DNA of 64,000 bases from CAWHNT01 sp963830775. Its GTDB lineage: Bacteria > Pseudomonadota > Alphaproteobacteria > Geminicoccales > Geminicoccaceae. Below the pieces are notes generated by a model. It worked only from the letters and a program-made list of their open reading frames with translations, was not told the DNA's origin and made no database searches. The stretch is taken from NCBI GenBank assembly GCA_963830775.1, contig CAWHNT010000011.1, positions 62,001 to 126,000 on the forward strand, written 5' to 3'. A program made the translations under genes and the position numbers. Below, piece by piece: positions 17,325 through 26,306 of the stretch. The stretch's first letter is position 1. Each line of letters begins with the position of its first letter.

Positions 17325-18116
17325 ATGAGCAGTTACGCCCACTACGCCACCCGCAAGGGCCTGAACCGCCCCTTCGCCCGAGCCACGGCCCGCGACCGCC
17401 GCATGGGCCACAAGCTCAGCATCGGCCTCACCCCCAAGCAGGTGGCCCGCCTGGAAGGCATGGGAGCCGCCGAGGTCGAGACCCTCCTCGCCGACCAGAG
17501 CTTTGCCGCGCTGGCCGAAGGCTATCGCGCCCTCCACGCCATGCCGGAGGAGGAGCAGCGCCGCATCCTGACCCAGCTCGCCCGTCACCTCCTCATGGAG
17601 GCGACAGCACTCGGCGACGTGCGGGTCGCCACCTACATCCTGCTCCAGGAGCGCATGGGGCGTGACCCGGCCCGCACCCTGGCCGATGGCGTGATCGCCG
17701 CGGCCAAGGCCGAGCCCCGGCCCGCCCCGCTGCCCGCGCTGCGCACGCCCACCGCCTCGCCGCGTCCTGCCTACCCGTCCGACGACCCCGACCTGCGCGC
17801 CATGCAGCGTGTGGAGGACCGGCTCTGCGGCGAGCTGGCGCACGAGCACGCGGTGGTGCATGCGGCCGTGGCGGCGGATGAGGAGAGCGAGGTCGGCGCC
17901 GACGTCACCGAGGCGAGCGTTACCGACCAGCCCGAGCCGGTGGATGCTCCGGCAGAGCCGGGGCAGGAGGGAGCAGGGTGGCGAACCCGCCGCCAGCCCC
18001 GGCCGGGTCCTCGCCCGTTGCCCAGCTACGAGCAGGCCCGCGGCATCCAGGCCATGCTCCTGCTCAAGAATGCGCCTCCCGACGACCCGCCGACGCCGCA
18101 CGCTCAAGGGCCGTAA
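17325..18116 (+). CDS. conserved hypothetical protein
   Basis: A 263-residue protein without a domain I recognise. The N-terminal third is basic ('YATRKGLNRPFARATARDRR') and the middle is helical with many Ala/Leu/Glu ('FAALAEGYRALHAMPEEEQR', 'RILTQLARHLLMEATALGDV'). The C-terminal half is Pro/Ala/Glu-rich and probably disordered. There is no signal peptide or membrane segment. A degenerate copy of its 5' end lies 1.67 kb upstream across the IS66-type transposase, so the locus has been duplicated or rearranged. The helical middle with 'GDVRVATYILLQERMGRDPA' could be a replication- or phage-type accessory domain, but this is a guess. It converges with the kinase gene downstream. Confidence 0.6.
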   Translation: MSSYAHYATRKGLNRPFARATARDRRMGHKLSIGLTPKQVARLEGMGAAEVETLLADQSFAALAEGYRALHAMPEEEQRRILTQLARHLLMEATALGDVRVATYILLQERMGRDPARTLADGVIAAAKAEPRPAPLPALRTPTASPRPAYPSDDPDLRAMQRVEDRLCGELAHEHAVVHAAVAADEESEVGADVTEASVTDQPEPVDAPAEPGQEGAGWRTRRQPRPGPRPLPSYEQARGIQAMLLLKNAPPDDPPTPHAQGP

Positions 18117-18153
18117 CTCGGTCCTCGTCCGTCCCGCCGACCACCCGCCCGCA

Positions 18154-19173
18154 TCACCCGATCCCGTCCCGCCAGCCCCAGCGCTCGGCCAGGGCGAGGC
18201 ATGCCTGCCACGGCTCGAGCGAGCCGGTGGTCGAGATCGCGCGCAGCGAGGCGGCGGCCGCGGCATGCGCCAGTGCCACCGAGTCCGCGACGTTCCAGCC
18301 CTGGTGGTAGCCGTAGAGGAAGCCGGCGGCGAAGGCGTCGCCCGCACCGTTGCTGCTGGCCACGGCCTCGGGCGGGACCCTGACCGAAGCCCGGCGGACA
18401 AGCTCGCCCTCGCTAGTGAGCGCCACGGCGCCGGCCGGAAAGTGGACCACGACGAGGTGCATCGAGCCCGAGGCCAGGACGTGGCGGGCGGCGCGGATGC
18501 AGGCCTCGACGTCCGTGGTCCCGGCCCGGGACGTGGGCTCGTCGGCGATGGCGCCGATCTCGAAGTCGTTGACGATCAGCAGGTCGAGGTGGGGCAGGCA
18601 GGGGCGGGCCAGGGCCGCGATGCGGGAGGGGTCGACGCTCGCGAGCTCGAGGTTGGTCTCCAGGCCCGCACCCCTTGCCTGCCGGAGCACGGTGACCCAG
18701 CCGTTGGCGTCCTCACCCCAGGGCGCATCCATGCGCCGGTGCACCCCGGGCAGGCCCAGATGGAAGATGCGGCCCGTGGTGCCGGCGAGGTCGAAATGCT
18801 CCGGGGTCAGGAGGGCTGCCGTGCCCTGGTAGTAGATGTGGGTGCGCCGCCCGGTCCGGCGCGAGACATAGGCGTCGGTGTACTGGGTCGGGGCCGCCGC
18901 CGTGACCTGCATCCGCGTGCGGTCGACGCCGTGCTCGTCGGCTTCGTCCATGAGCAGGCGGCCGTCCTCGTCGTCGCCGACGAGCGCGATCGTCGCCACC
19001 GGCAAGGCGGGGTCGAGCTTCCTCATGTCGATCGCGAGGTTGCAGCCCGAGCCGCCGCCCCGCGTCTCCACCTCCAGGATCTCGACCGCCGCCTCCTCCT
19101 GCGGCCAGTGCTCGACCAGCTTGTTGCGGTCGACGCACCAGGTGCCGCCGGTGACGATGCCGTGACGCGGCAA
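18154..19173 (-). CDS. PfkB-family carbohydrate kinase
   Basis: A 339-residue ribokinase-fold sugar kinase. The N-terminal glycine pair 'VETRGGGSGCNLAIDMRKL' binds the sugar, and the C-terminal signature 'ASSNGAGDAFAAGFLYG' holds the anion hole and catalytic Asp. It would phosphorylate a sugar or sugar acid in the cytoplasm. It is the second gene of a two-gene operon: the aldolase upstream ends 5 bp before this start. Kinase plus aldolase is the logic of IolC/IolJ or KDG-type pathways, in which the kinase product is cleaved by the aldolase. Given the inositol-dehydrogenase and MmsA genes nearby, a 5-dehydro-2-deoxygluconate-like substrate is possible but unproven. Confidence 0.85.
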   Translation of the reverse strand: MPRHGIVTGGTWCVDRNKLVEHWPQEEAAVEILEVETRGGGSGCNLAIDMRKLDPALPVATIALVGDDEDGRLLMDEADEHGVDRTRMQVTAAAPTQYTDAYVSRRTGRRTHIYYQGTAALLTPEHFDLAGTTGRIFHLGLPGVHRRMDAPWGEDANGWVTVLRQARGAGLETNLELASVDPSRIAALARPCLPHLDLLIVNDFEIGAIADEPTSRAGTTDVEACIRAARHVLASGSMHLVVVHFPAGAVALTSEGELVRRASVRVPPEAVASSNGAGDAFAAGFLYGYHQGWNVADSVALAHAAAAASLRAISTTGSLEPWQACLALAERWGWRDGIG

Positions 19174-19178
19174 GGGGC

Positions 19179-20165
19179 TCAGCCCTGGCGCAGGACGGCC
19201 TCGGTCACCCGGTTGTCGTCGTCGAGGTCGCGCAAGGGCCGGAGGCCCTCCCGCTGCAGCTCGCCATGGTAGGCCCTGACCGCCTCGGACGGGCCGACGC
19301 TGCCCTCGGCCACCTGCCGCATCAGGGAGACGATCGCCAGCGGGGACTCGGCGAGGTTGATCTTGCGGCCGAAGAGCGCCACCCGGGCGCCGTAGCGCTC
19401 GGCCTGGTGCAGGAGCTCGAACGTGTCGCGCGTGGTGCCGGCCCCGCCGCCCAGCACGCCGACGATCAGGCTGGGGTCGTAGGACGCCAGCTCCTCCAGC
19501 GCCTTGGGGCCGTTATAGGCGATCTTGAGGAAGCGCGGCCGCTCGGCCTTGGTGACCCCGGCAAGGCAGCGCAGGATGCAGTCGTTGACGTAGTGCGGCA
19601 TGACGTCGGCCGCGAGGCCGGTGTCGACGTTGGGATTGAAGACCTCGAGGAAGTAGGTGAAGCCGCTGGCCAGCGCCTCGGTCCGGAAGGCGGCGAAGGC
19701 CTCGAGCGAGTGGATGTCGGCGTCGAGGTCGTTGTTGAAGGTGATCGAGTAGAGGCCGAGGTCGGTGCCGACGATGCCGGGCTTGAGCGAGGCCGAGCGG
19801 AAGGGCCGCGAGGCCTGCTGGTTGTAGCGCCCGCCGCGCACGACCCAGATGTCGGTGGTGTCGTTGGCCCGGATCGCGGGCTTGACCGCACTGCCGTCGA
19901 ACACGCCGGCCTCGTTCAGCCGCTCCAGGTTCGAGGCCGAGACCAGCATGATGTCGACGATGTCCTGCCGGACGATGGCGGCGATCCGCTCCAGGAACTC
20001 GTCCCGGCTGTAGTAGCGGTTCCAGCTCCCGTCGGCCGCCCGCTTGGGGCCGGTCGAGGTCAGGCTCGGCCCCATGTCGCCGTCCTTGGCGTCGGCGATG
20101 ATGAAGTCGCTGCGGCTGTAGCGGCCGGCCCGGATCCGGGCGAGCTTCTGGTCGAGGCGAGTCAC
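19179..20165 (-). CDS. class I aldolase-like TIM-barrel protein
   Basis: About 328 residues from a GTG at 20165; no ATG fits the conserved N-terminus 'RLDQKLARIRAGRYSRSDFI'. The pattern suggests a DeoC/LacD-like Schiff-base aldolase barrel: 'VDIMLVSASNLERLNEAGVF' is an early strand/helix, 'RPRFLKIAYNGPKALEELA' places a Lys on a strand as in class I aldolases, and 'VGVLGGGAGTTRDTFELLHQ' is the phosphate-binding end of the barrel. I infer cleavage of a phosphorylated keto-acid or ketose made by the kinase encoded 5 bp downstream. The exact family is uncertain and the Lys assignment is by position only. Confidence 0.65.
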   Translation of the reverse strand: MTRLDQKLARIRAGRYSRSDFIIADAKDGDMGPSLTSTGPKRAADGSWNRYYSRDEFLERIAAIVRQDIVDIMLVSASNLERLNEAGVFDGSAVKPAIRANDTTDIWVVRGGRYNQQASRPFRSASLKPGIVGTDLGLYSITFNNDLDADIHSLEAFAAFRTEALASGFTYFLEVFNPNVDTGLAADVMPHYVNDCILRCLAGVTKAERPRFLKIAYNGPKALEELASYDPSLIVGVLGGGAGTTRDTFELLHQAERYGARVALFGRKINLAESPLAIVSLMRQVAEGSVGPSEAVRAYHGELQREGLRPLRDLDDDNRVTEAVLRQG

Positions 20166-20288
20166 GTGGTGTCTCCGCGGCTTGTGAGGGGCCTGTCCAC
20201 GACGCCCGGAAGGGAGACGGCCCGCAGGAAGGCTTGTTGCCCTGCCGCCAAGTATGGAATCGCCGCCCCGGCGGCACAAGCGAAGCGC

Positions 20289-20892
20289 TCAGAGACGCTC
20301 CACCCGCAGGTACCGGAACGCGGCCGCGAAGCCCGCCTCCTTGGGGCTGCAGGCGTAGAGCCCGGCGGTCACGGGCCCGCCTGTGTCGTCGTGCAGCCGG
20401 GCGAGGCGGATTCTGCGACCAGCCGGCACCCTGCCCGAGTGCCGCCTCGACCAGGTAGTCCGCACCCCGCCGGGTGATCCGGAACGCCACCTGCCGGCCC
20501 GCCTCCGGGTCGATGCTCTGGGTCGACCAGTCCGACCAGCCGGCATTGGTGACCACCGCCCCCAGGCGGCTGGGCTCGCCGGGCTCGAACTCGACCGAGG
20601 TCTTGAGCCAGCAGTCCGCGGAGAGGCGGACCATCAGCCCCGCCTGGTCGTACTGGTGGACGGGGGTGCCGTGGACGAGCGTCTCGAGCCGGAAGTCACC
20701 GCCCAGCTCGGCCGCCAGCAGGTGGCCGTTGTCGACCCGGAAGCCGTAATGCGTGCCCTGCCAGAAGTCGGTCTGCGCGGCCGTGCGCACCACGAGTCCG
20801 TCCGGCCCGGTGCTCACCTCCGGCGGCGGATTGCTCCAGCGCAGGCGTGGATCCGGTGTGGGTGCGGCGAAGGTCTCGTCCAGCCAGGTCAT
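20289..20892 (-). CDS. DUF1349 (concanavalin-like) protein, one frameshift
   Basis: About 200 residues starting at 'MTWLDETFAAPTPDPRLRWS'. The family pattern follows: 'VRTAAQTDFWQGTHYGFRVD' with Gln/Asp residues, 'GLMVRLSADCWLKTSVEFEP' and 'TNAGWSDWSTQSI'. DUF1349 proteins adopt a concanavalin-like beta sandwich and are often annotated as regulation-of-enolase protein 1; many sit beside sugar-metabolism genes. The frame shifts near 20418 and the expected end 'YACSPKEAGFAAAFRYLRVE' continues in the other frame to a stop at 20289. It lies 123 bp upstream of the aldolase start on the same strand, so it may head that operon. Confidence 0.75.
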
Positions 20893-20995
20893 GGCTCGGC
20901 GTCCGGTACCGTCGGCCAAGTCGCTCTCCCGCTCGTGGATGACCGAACGGCCTCACTCTGCTAGGTCGAGGCCAGCGCGCAAGCCGGAATCGAGA

Positions 20996-21451
20996 ATGAA
21001 CCTGACCTGGGCCCTGCCCGAGGAGCGACCGAAAGGGTCATCGGCGCCGCAGCCGGACGAGGAAGGCTCGCCCGACCGTCGGGCCAACGCGCTGCGCGTG
21101 CTGGTCGTGGAGGACGAGGCTCTCATCGCGATGGAGCTCGAATCCATCCTCGAGCAGCAGGGCCATGAGGTGGTCGACGCCGTCGCCACCGAGGCGGACG
21201 CGATCGCGGCGGCACGCCTGACCCGCCCCGACCTCGTGCTGATGGACGTCCGTCTCGCCCGGGGCGGCGACGGTGTCGCCACCGCCATCCGCCTGCGCCA
21301 GGAGCTGGGCATCCGCTCGATCTTCATCACGGCACAGTCGGACCAGGTGACACGGGCCCGGGCCGCGGCCGCCGAGCCCGCCGGCTTCCTCGGCAAGCCG
21401 CTCTCGCCCGACCTCCTGGCCAGGCTGATCCGGGAGGCCTTCGGGTCGTAG
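20996..21451 (+). CDS. stand-alone response-regulator receiver protein
   Basis: A 151-residue single receiver domain after a 30-residue acidic/Pro leader. Acidic pocket residues Asp40-Glu41 ('VLVVEDEALIAMELESIL'), phosphoacceptor Asp84 ('LVLMDVRLARG'), Thr in 'FITAQSD' and the conserved Lys in 'GFLGKPLSP' are all present. It has no output domain, so it acts as a CheY/Spo0F-like relay or through another protein. 'EDEALIAMELESILEQQGHE' is typical of alphaproteobacterial receivers paired with HWE-type histidine kinases, but no kinase gene is adjacent. It is divergent from the DUF1349 gene with about 100 bp between. Confidence 0.88.
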   Translation: MNLTWALPEERPKGSSAPQPDEEGSPDRRANALRVLVVEDEALIAMELESILEQQGHEVVDAVATEADAIAAARLTRPDLVLMDVRLARGGDGVATAIRLRQELGIRSIFITAQSDQVTRARAAAAEPAGFLGKPLSPDLLARLIREAFGS

Positions 21452-21459
21452 AGGCGCGA

Positions 21460-21747
21460 TCAGCTGGCGGAGGGCTGCGGGCGTACCCTGGGTGCGGTGC
21501 GGACGGAGAAGGTCGAGACGGTCTTGGTCGGGGTACGGTCCGCCAGCATGTCGCGCACGCGCTCGGGATCGACCATCTCGCGATGCGAGCGGGTGATCGT
21601 CGCCACGAAGCGCCGGCCGGCGATCGTGTCGTGGTTGCTGCGGCGGAGAACCTCGACGAGCTCGGCCTCCTGCGCCTCGAGCTCGCGCAGACGGGCCCGG
21701 AGCCGCGCCAGCCGGTCGACGGCGCGTCGGGAAGTGATCTCGGTCAT
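21460..21747 (-). CDS. small coiled-coil hypothetical protein
   Basis: 95 residues. The first 45 form a Leu/Arg/Glu coiled coil ('LARLRARLRELEAQEAELVE'). A compact segment follows, 'GRRFVATITRSHREMVDPER' and 'DMLADRTPTKTVSTFSVRT', reminiscent of the small phage-associated proteins found near Gam/host-nuclease-inhibitor genes. No catalytic motif is seen. It converges with the receiver gene, 8 bp apart. Function unknown. Confidence 0.55.
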   Translation of the reverse strand: MTEITSRRAVDRLARLRARLRELEAQEAELVEVLRRSNHDTIAGRRFVATITRSHREMVDPERVRDMLADRTPTKTVSTFSVRTAPRVRPQPSAS

Positions 21748-21947
21748 CGTTGCGGCAGGTCCCAGAGGGAAGACTGTCCGAGATATGGTGTGTAGGCGCG
21801 AGCCCGCAAGTACCTATGCTGTCAAGAGGTTAGCGAAGGTGCCGCATGCGCATCGGCATCATTGATAGCCGACTGCTAGGCTGATTACCTTTCGGTCATG
21901 AATAGGCTTCGTCGATACTGAGAGCTGCTGCTAAGTGCCATTCCATG

Positions 21948-22436
21948 TCAGACCGTGAGCGGCCGCCCCAAGAAGACCGTGCCCTCGACGGGCGTGTCGT
22001 AATAGGGCTCGATCGGCCCGAACCCCGCCTTTCTGTAGAGGGCCACGGCTTCGACCATGCTTGGCAGGCTGTCCAGGCGCATTTCCCGATAGCCGATGCG
22101 GGCCGCCACCGAGAGGACGGCTTCGACCAGCGCCATGCCGAGACCGAGGCCCCGTCCGCGCGGCCTGACGTAGAGCCGCTTCATCTCGCAGCAGCCGGCC
22201 GGTGGGATCGCCCGCAGCGCAACGCAGCCCAGCGGCTCGCCCTGCCCGTCGCGCGCGAGGAGCAGCTCGCCGGCCGGCGGCGCGTACTTGCCGGGCAGAC
22301 CCGCCAGCTCGGCTGCGAAATCCTGGTAGGAGAGGTCGACCGGCAGGGATGCAGCATACTCGTCGAACAGCCGTGTCGTGGCCGCAAGATCGGCGCCCGA
22401 CCTGACCGGCTCGATCGTGAAGGTCGCAAGCGGCAT
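21948..22436 (-). CDS. GNAT family N-acetyltransferase
   Basis: 162 residues from ATG 22436; a longer upstream reading is Arg-rich noise. The acetyl-CoA pyrophosphate loop is 'LYVRPRGRGLGLGMALVEAV' (R-x-x-G-x-G type), preceded by the strand 'GCVALRAIPPAGCCEMKRLY' and followed by 'EMRLDSLPSMVEAVALYRKAGF', the classic GNAT motif A/B layout. It transfers an acetyl group from acetyl-CoA to an amine; the substrate is unknown. It is isolated between the small coiled-coil gene and the divergent inositol-dehydrogenase-like operon (226-bp gap, likely promoters). Confidence 0.9.
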   Translation of the reverse strand: MPLATFTIEPVRSGADLAATTRLFDEYAASLPVDLSYQDFAAELAGLPGKYAPPAGELLLARDGQGEPLGCVALRAIPPAGCCEMKRLYVRPRGRGLGLGMALVEAVLSVAARIGYREMRLDSLPSMVEAVALYRKAGFGPIEPYYDTPVEGTVFLGRPLTV

Positions 22437-22662
22437 GGCATGGAGCTGGGCTGTGGCAGGTCTCATGGCCGTTCTTGTGGAGCAGCAGCGGCGACGGAGT
22501 CCAGACAACCCGGTCGGCGGGCCGCCTGCCCTTCGAAGGTGAGAACCAGGCCTGCAATGCCGCCCGTAGCTCTTGAGTGCGGGCAGCCTCCGCGTAGCTT
22601 GGAGCGGGAAAGCAAGAACGGGCTGGTCCATGGCTGCGGTGCTGCCGGTCGGGAGGGGTTAG

Positions 22663-23664
22663 GTGGTCAGGTTTGCCGTTCTGGGGTGCGGCCGCATCGG
22701 CCGCATGCACGCACGCAACATCAAGGCGCATCCGCGGGCAGGGCTCGTGGCCTGCTACGACATCGTCGGCAGGGCGGCGGAGGAGACGGCGGCCGGGCTG
22801 GGTGCCCGGGTCGCGGGCTCGGTCGACGAGGTGCTGTCGGCGCCGGACGTGGATGCGATCCTGATCGCCTCTTCGACCGACACCCATGTCGACCTGCTCA
22901 CGCGCGCTGCCAAGGCCGGCAAGGCGGTCTTGTGCGAGAAGCCGATCGACCTCGACAGCGCCCGGGTCGAGGCTTGCTGGCGCGAGATCGGCCCGCTCGA
23001 CCCGCTCGTCATGGTGGGCTTCAACCGCCGCTTCGATCCCTCCTTCAAGGCGCTGCGCGACCGGCTGCAGGCGGGCGAGATCGGCAAGCTCGAGCAGGTG
23101 GTGATCACCAGCCGCGACCCGGCCCCGGCCCCGGCCGAGTACCTCAAGGGCTCGGGCGGCCTCTTCCGCGACATGACGATCCACGACTTCGACATGGCCC
23201 GCTATCTCGCGGGCGAGATCGTCGAGGTCCATGCCATGGGTGCCAACCTCGTCGATCCCGGCATCAAGGAGATCGGCGACATCGACGCCGCCATGATCAC
23301 GCTGCGCGCGGCCAGTGGCGCCATGGTCCACATCAGCAACAGCCGCCGCTGCGCCTACGGCTACGACCAGCGGATCGAGGCCTTCGGCGAGAAGGGCATG
23401 CTCCAGGCCGGCAACCGGCACCCGACGACGGTGGAGGCCTGGACCGCCGAGCGCACGCACGGGCAGGACCCGGTGCTCCACTTCTTCATCGAGCGCTACC
23501 GCGAGGCCTACGACGCCGAGGTCGACCACTTCGTCGACTGCTTCGAGAAGGGCACCAGGCCGCTGGCCGGCTTCGCCGAGGGGCGCGAGGCGCTGCGCCT
23601 TGCCGATGCGGCCTATGAGAGCCTACGGACGGGTCAGACGGTGCGGCTGGAGACCCGGGCTTGA
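22663..23664 (+). CDS. iolG: inositol 2-dehydrogenase-like oxidoreductase (Gfo/Idh/MocA)
   Basis: 333 residues from GTG 22663, with gggagggg 8 bp upstream. Rossmann motif 'FAVLGCGRIGRMHARNIKAH', then 'LLTRAAKAGKAVLCEKPIDL' with the catalytic Lys of the EKP motif, 'VMVGFNRRFDPSFKALRDRL' and 'FRDMTIHDFDMARYLAGE' (Asp/His pair of the active site). This combination matches myo-inositol 2-dehydrogenases, which oxidise inositol to 2-keto-myo-inositol with NAD+. It heads a four-gene same-strand run with the MmsA/IolA homologue and two further family members. Related dehydrogenases acting on other polyols cannot be excluded. Confidence 0.85.
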   Translation: MVRFAVLGCGRIGRMHARNIKAHPRAGLVACYDIVGRAAEETAAGLGARVAGSVDEVLSAPDVDAILIASSTDTHVDLLTRAAKAGKAVLCEKPIDLDSARVEACWREIGPLDPLVMVGFNRRFDPSFKALRDRLQAGEIGKLEQVVITSRDPAPAPAEYLKGSGGLFRDMTIHDFDMARYLAGEIVEVHAMGANLVDPGIKEIGDIDAAMITLRAASGAMVHISNSRRCAYGYDQRIEAFGEKGMLQAGNRHPTTVEAWTAERTHGQDPVLHFFIERYREAYDAEVDHFVDCFEKGTRPLAGFAEGREALRLADAAYESLRTGQTVRLETRA

Positions 23665-23722
23665 GCGCTGAGAAGGTCGGCTTCACCTTGCCCTGAGCGG
23701 ATATCTACCGGAGGGACGCCCG

Positions 23723-25222
23723 ATGCCGACCGAGATCAGGCACTGGATCAACGGCAAGCCGGTGGCGGGCCGGAGTGGGCGCACCGCGCCTGTGTTCAAC
23801 CCGGCGACGGGCGAGCAGAGCGGCATCGTCCCGCTCGCCGGTGCCGAGGAGGTGAACGAGGCGGTGATGGTGGCGAAGGCGGCCTTCCCGGGCTGGGCCG
23901 CCACCACGCCCTTGCGCCGGGCACGCATCCTCAATCGCTTCCTGCGCCTGCTCGAGGAGAACCAGGAGCGCTTGGCCCAGACGATCGTGGCCGAGCACGG
24001 CAAGGTCCATTCGGACGCGCTGGGCGAGATCGGCCGCGGCGTCGAGGTGGTCGAGTTCGCGACCGCCGCCCCGATCCTGCTCAAGGGCGAGATCACGGAG
24101 AATGTCGGTACGCAGGTCGACAGCCACAGCCTGCGCCAGCCTCTGGGTGTGGTCGCCGGGATCACGCCCTTCAACTTCCCGGCCATGGTGCCGATGTGGA
24201 TGTTCCCGGTTGCGTTGGCTTGCGGCAACTGCTTCATCCTCAAGGTCTCCGAGCGCGTGCCGAGCGCCGCCCTGATCCTGGCCGAGCTCCTGAAGGAAGC
24301 GGGTCTGCCGGACGGCGTGTTTCAGGTGGTCCATGGCGACAAGGAGGCGGTCGACGCCATCCTGCATCATCCGGGCATCGCGGCCGTGAGCTTCGTGGGC
24401 TCCACGCCGGTGGCCAAGTACATCTACACGACCGCCACCGCGCACGGGAAACGCTGCCAGGCCCTGGGCGGGGCCAAGAACCACATGATCGTCATGCCGG
24501 ACGCCGACCTCGACCAGGCGGTGGACGCGCTGATGGGGGCTGCCTACGGCGCTGCGGGCGAGCGCTGCATGGCGATCTCGGTGGCAGTGCCGGTCGGCGA
24601 CAAGGTCGCGGACGCGCTGATCGAGCGGCTCGGGCCCAAGATCCGCGCGCTCAAGATCGGCCCCGGCACCGACCGCGAGGCCGAGATGGGCCCGCTGATC
24701 ACGCGAGCGCACTTGGACAAGGTGAAGGGCTATATCGACCAGGGCGAGCGTGAGGGTGCCAAGCTGCTGGTCGACGGCCGCGGACTCAAGCTCCAGGGCT
24801 ACGAGAACGGTTTCTTCATCGGCGGCTCGCTCTTCGACGGCGTCACCTCCGACATGACGATCTGGAAGGAGGAGATCTTCGGCCCCGTCCTCTCCATCGC
24901 CCGTGCCCCGGACTACAGGGCAGCAGCGGCAATGATCTCGAAGCACGAGTACGCCAACGGCACCGCGATCTTCACCCGCGACGGCGACGCCGCGCGCGAG
25001 TTCGCGCACGAGGTCGAGGTCGGCATGGTCGGCATCAACGTGCCGATCCCGGTGCCCATGGCCTTCCACAGCTTCGGCGGCTGGAAGGCCTCGCTCTTCG
25101 GTGACCATCACATGCACGGGCCCGAGGGCGTGCGCTTCTACTCGCGCCTCAAGACCATCACGACGCGCTGGCCCACCGGCATCCGTGCCGGAGCCGACTT
25201 CGTCATGCCGACCATGCGCTGA
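23723..25222 (+). CDS. mmsA: CoA-acylating methylmalonate/malonate-semialdehyde dehydrogenase
   Basis: 499 residues, standard length for MmsA/IolA, which turns (methyl)malonate semialdehyde into propionyl-CoA or acetyl-CoA plus CO2 with NAD+. Visible landmarks: 'GVVAGITPFNFPAMVPMWMF' (cofactor contacts), 'VSFVGSTPVAKYIYTTATAH', 'LGGAKNHMIVMPDADLDQAV' and the catalytic Cys in 'YGAAGERCMAISVAVPVG'. The C-terminal 'FSRLKTITTRWP'-like end ('FYSRLKTITTRWPTG') is characteristic of this subfamily. It is the final enzyme of inositol and valine breakdown, and its position 58 bp after the iolG-like gene supports inositol-type catabolism. The stop overlaps the next start as TGATG. Confidence 0.93.
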   Translation: MPTEIRHWINGKPVAGRSGRTAPVFNPATGEQSGIVPLAGAEEVNEAVMVAKAAFPGWAATTPLRRARILNRFLRLLEENQERLAQTIVAEHGKVHSDALGEIGRGVEVVEFATAAPILLKGEITENVGTQVDSHSLRQPLGVVAGITPFNFPAMVPMWMFPVALACGNCFILKVSERVPSAALILAELLKEAGLPDGVFQVVHGDKEAVDAILHHPGIAAVSFVGSTPVAKYIYTTATAHGKRCQALGGAKNHMIVMPDADLDQAVDALMGAAYGAAGERCMAISVAVPVGDKVADALIERLGPKIRALKIGPGTDREAEMGPLITRAHLDKVKGYIDQGEREGAKLLVDGRGLKLQGYENGFFIGGSLFDGVTSDMTIWKEEIFGPVLSIARAPDYRAAAAMISKHEYANGTAIFTRDGDAAREFAHEVEVGMVGINVPIPVPMAFHSFGGWKASLFGDHHMHGPEGVRFYSRLKTITTRWPTGIRAGADFVMPTMR

Positions 25223-26211
25223 TGGACAGGACTGCCATGAACGTCTGCGTGGTCGGTTACGGGATGATGGGGGTCTGGCACTCCCAGGCCCTGCTCGAGG
25301 CAGGTGCCGTGCTGCACACCCTGGTCGGCCGCCGCCCCGAGGCTGCGCGCGCGTTCGCCGAGCGCTTCGGCTATCGCAAGTGGACACTTTCGCTGGACGA
25401 GGCGCTGTCCGACCCAGCCGTTGACATCGTCGTCCTGGCCACGCCCAGCGACCAGCACGAGGCGCAGGCGATCCGGTGCCTCGAGGCCGGCAAGCACACG
25501 CTGATCGAGATCCCGATCGCGATGAGCCTCAAGGGTGCGGAGCGGGTCGTCGCCGCAGGTGAGCGGAGCGGCAAGGTCTATGGGCTGAGCCACCCGATGC
25601 GCTTTCGCAAGGAGCGCGAGGCGCTGCGGGCGCGCACGCGTAGTGGCGAGGAGCGCATCCGCCACATCGCCGGCCGCTTCTTCATCAAGCGCCTGACCAA
25701 TGTCGGTGCCACCGGCTACCAGCGCAGCTGGACCGACAATATCCTCTGGCATCATTTCTGCCATTTCGTCGATCTCGGCATGTTCCTGTTCGACGGCATC
25801 CCGATCCGCCGCGTGCAGAGCCATTACGGTGCCTGTCACGAGCTGACCGGCATTCCGATGGAATGCACGGTGCTGGTCGAGACGGAAGCCGATCAGACAC
25901 TTCTGGTGCACGGCTCCTACCACGCCGCCTACCGCTTCTATGACAAGCTGATCGTCACCGATCGCGACACCTACTTCTTCGACATCCTGGCCGGCTCGCT
26001 GCGCACGGGCGAGGGTACGGTGTCGATCGAGCCCGAGCAGCAGAACGCGGCCCGGGTCATCACCGACTTCATCGACGCCGTGCGCAACGGCCGACCGCCT
26101 TTGGCTTCGGGCCCTTCGGTGCTGCCGGCGATGCGCATCCTGCAACAGGTCCAGGACGGGTGGGACGAGCGCTACGGCGCCCGTCCGATCCCCGGCCGGC
26201 CTCTGGAGTGA
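25222..26211 (+). CDS. Gfo/Idh/MocA oxidoreductase with altered EKP motif
   Basis: 329 residues from ATG 25222, coupled to mmsA by TGATG; an internal ATG at 25237 would start directly at the Rossmann strand 'VCVVGYGMMGVWHSQALLEA'. The second Rossmann element is 'VDIVVLATPSDQHEAQAIRC'. The usual catalytic EKP is replaced by EIP ('HTLIEIPIAMSLKGAERV'), so the normally conserved Lys is missing. A 'WHHFCHFVDLGMFLFDG' segment holds candidate active-site His residues instead. Such EIP variants form a minor branch of the family; reaction and substrate are unknown. The operon context implies a role with the neighbouring polyol dehydrogenases. Confidence 0.8.
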   Translation: MDRTAMNVCVVGYGMMGVWHSQALLEAGAVLHTLVGRRPEAARAFAERFGYRKWTLSLDEALSDPAVDIVVLATPSDQHEAQAIRCLEAGKHTLIEIPIAMSLKGAERVVAAGERSGKVYGLSHPMRFRKEREALRARTRSGEERIRHIAGRFFIKRLTNVGATGYQRSWTDNILWHHFCHFVDLGMFLFDGIPIRRVQSHYGACHELTGIPMECTVLVETEADQTLLVHGSYHAAYRFYDKLIVTDRDTYFFDILAGSLRTGEGTVSIEPEQQNAARVITDFIDAVRNGRPPLASGPSVLPAMRILQQVQDGWDERYGARPIPGRPLE

Positions 26212-26306
26212 GACGGGTCACGCAGAGCTGCAAGGTCGCGCTCAACCACATCGCCGAACCGGGCAGTCAGGGTGCCGGCCGCTGGTCCGGCGAAGGGAGA
26301 GCAGGA

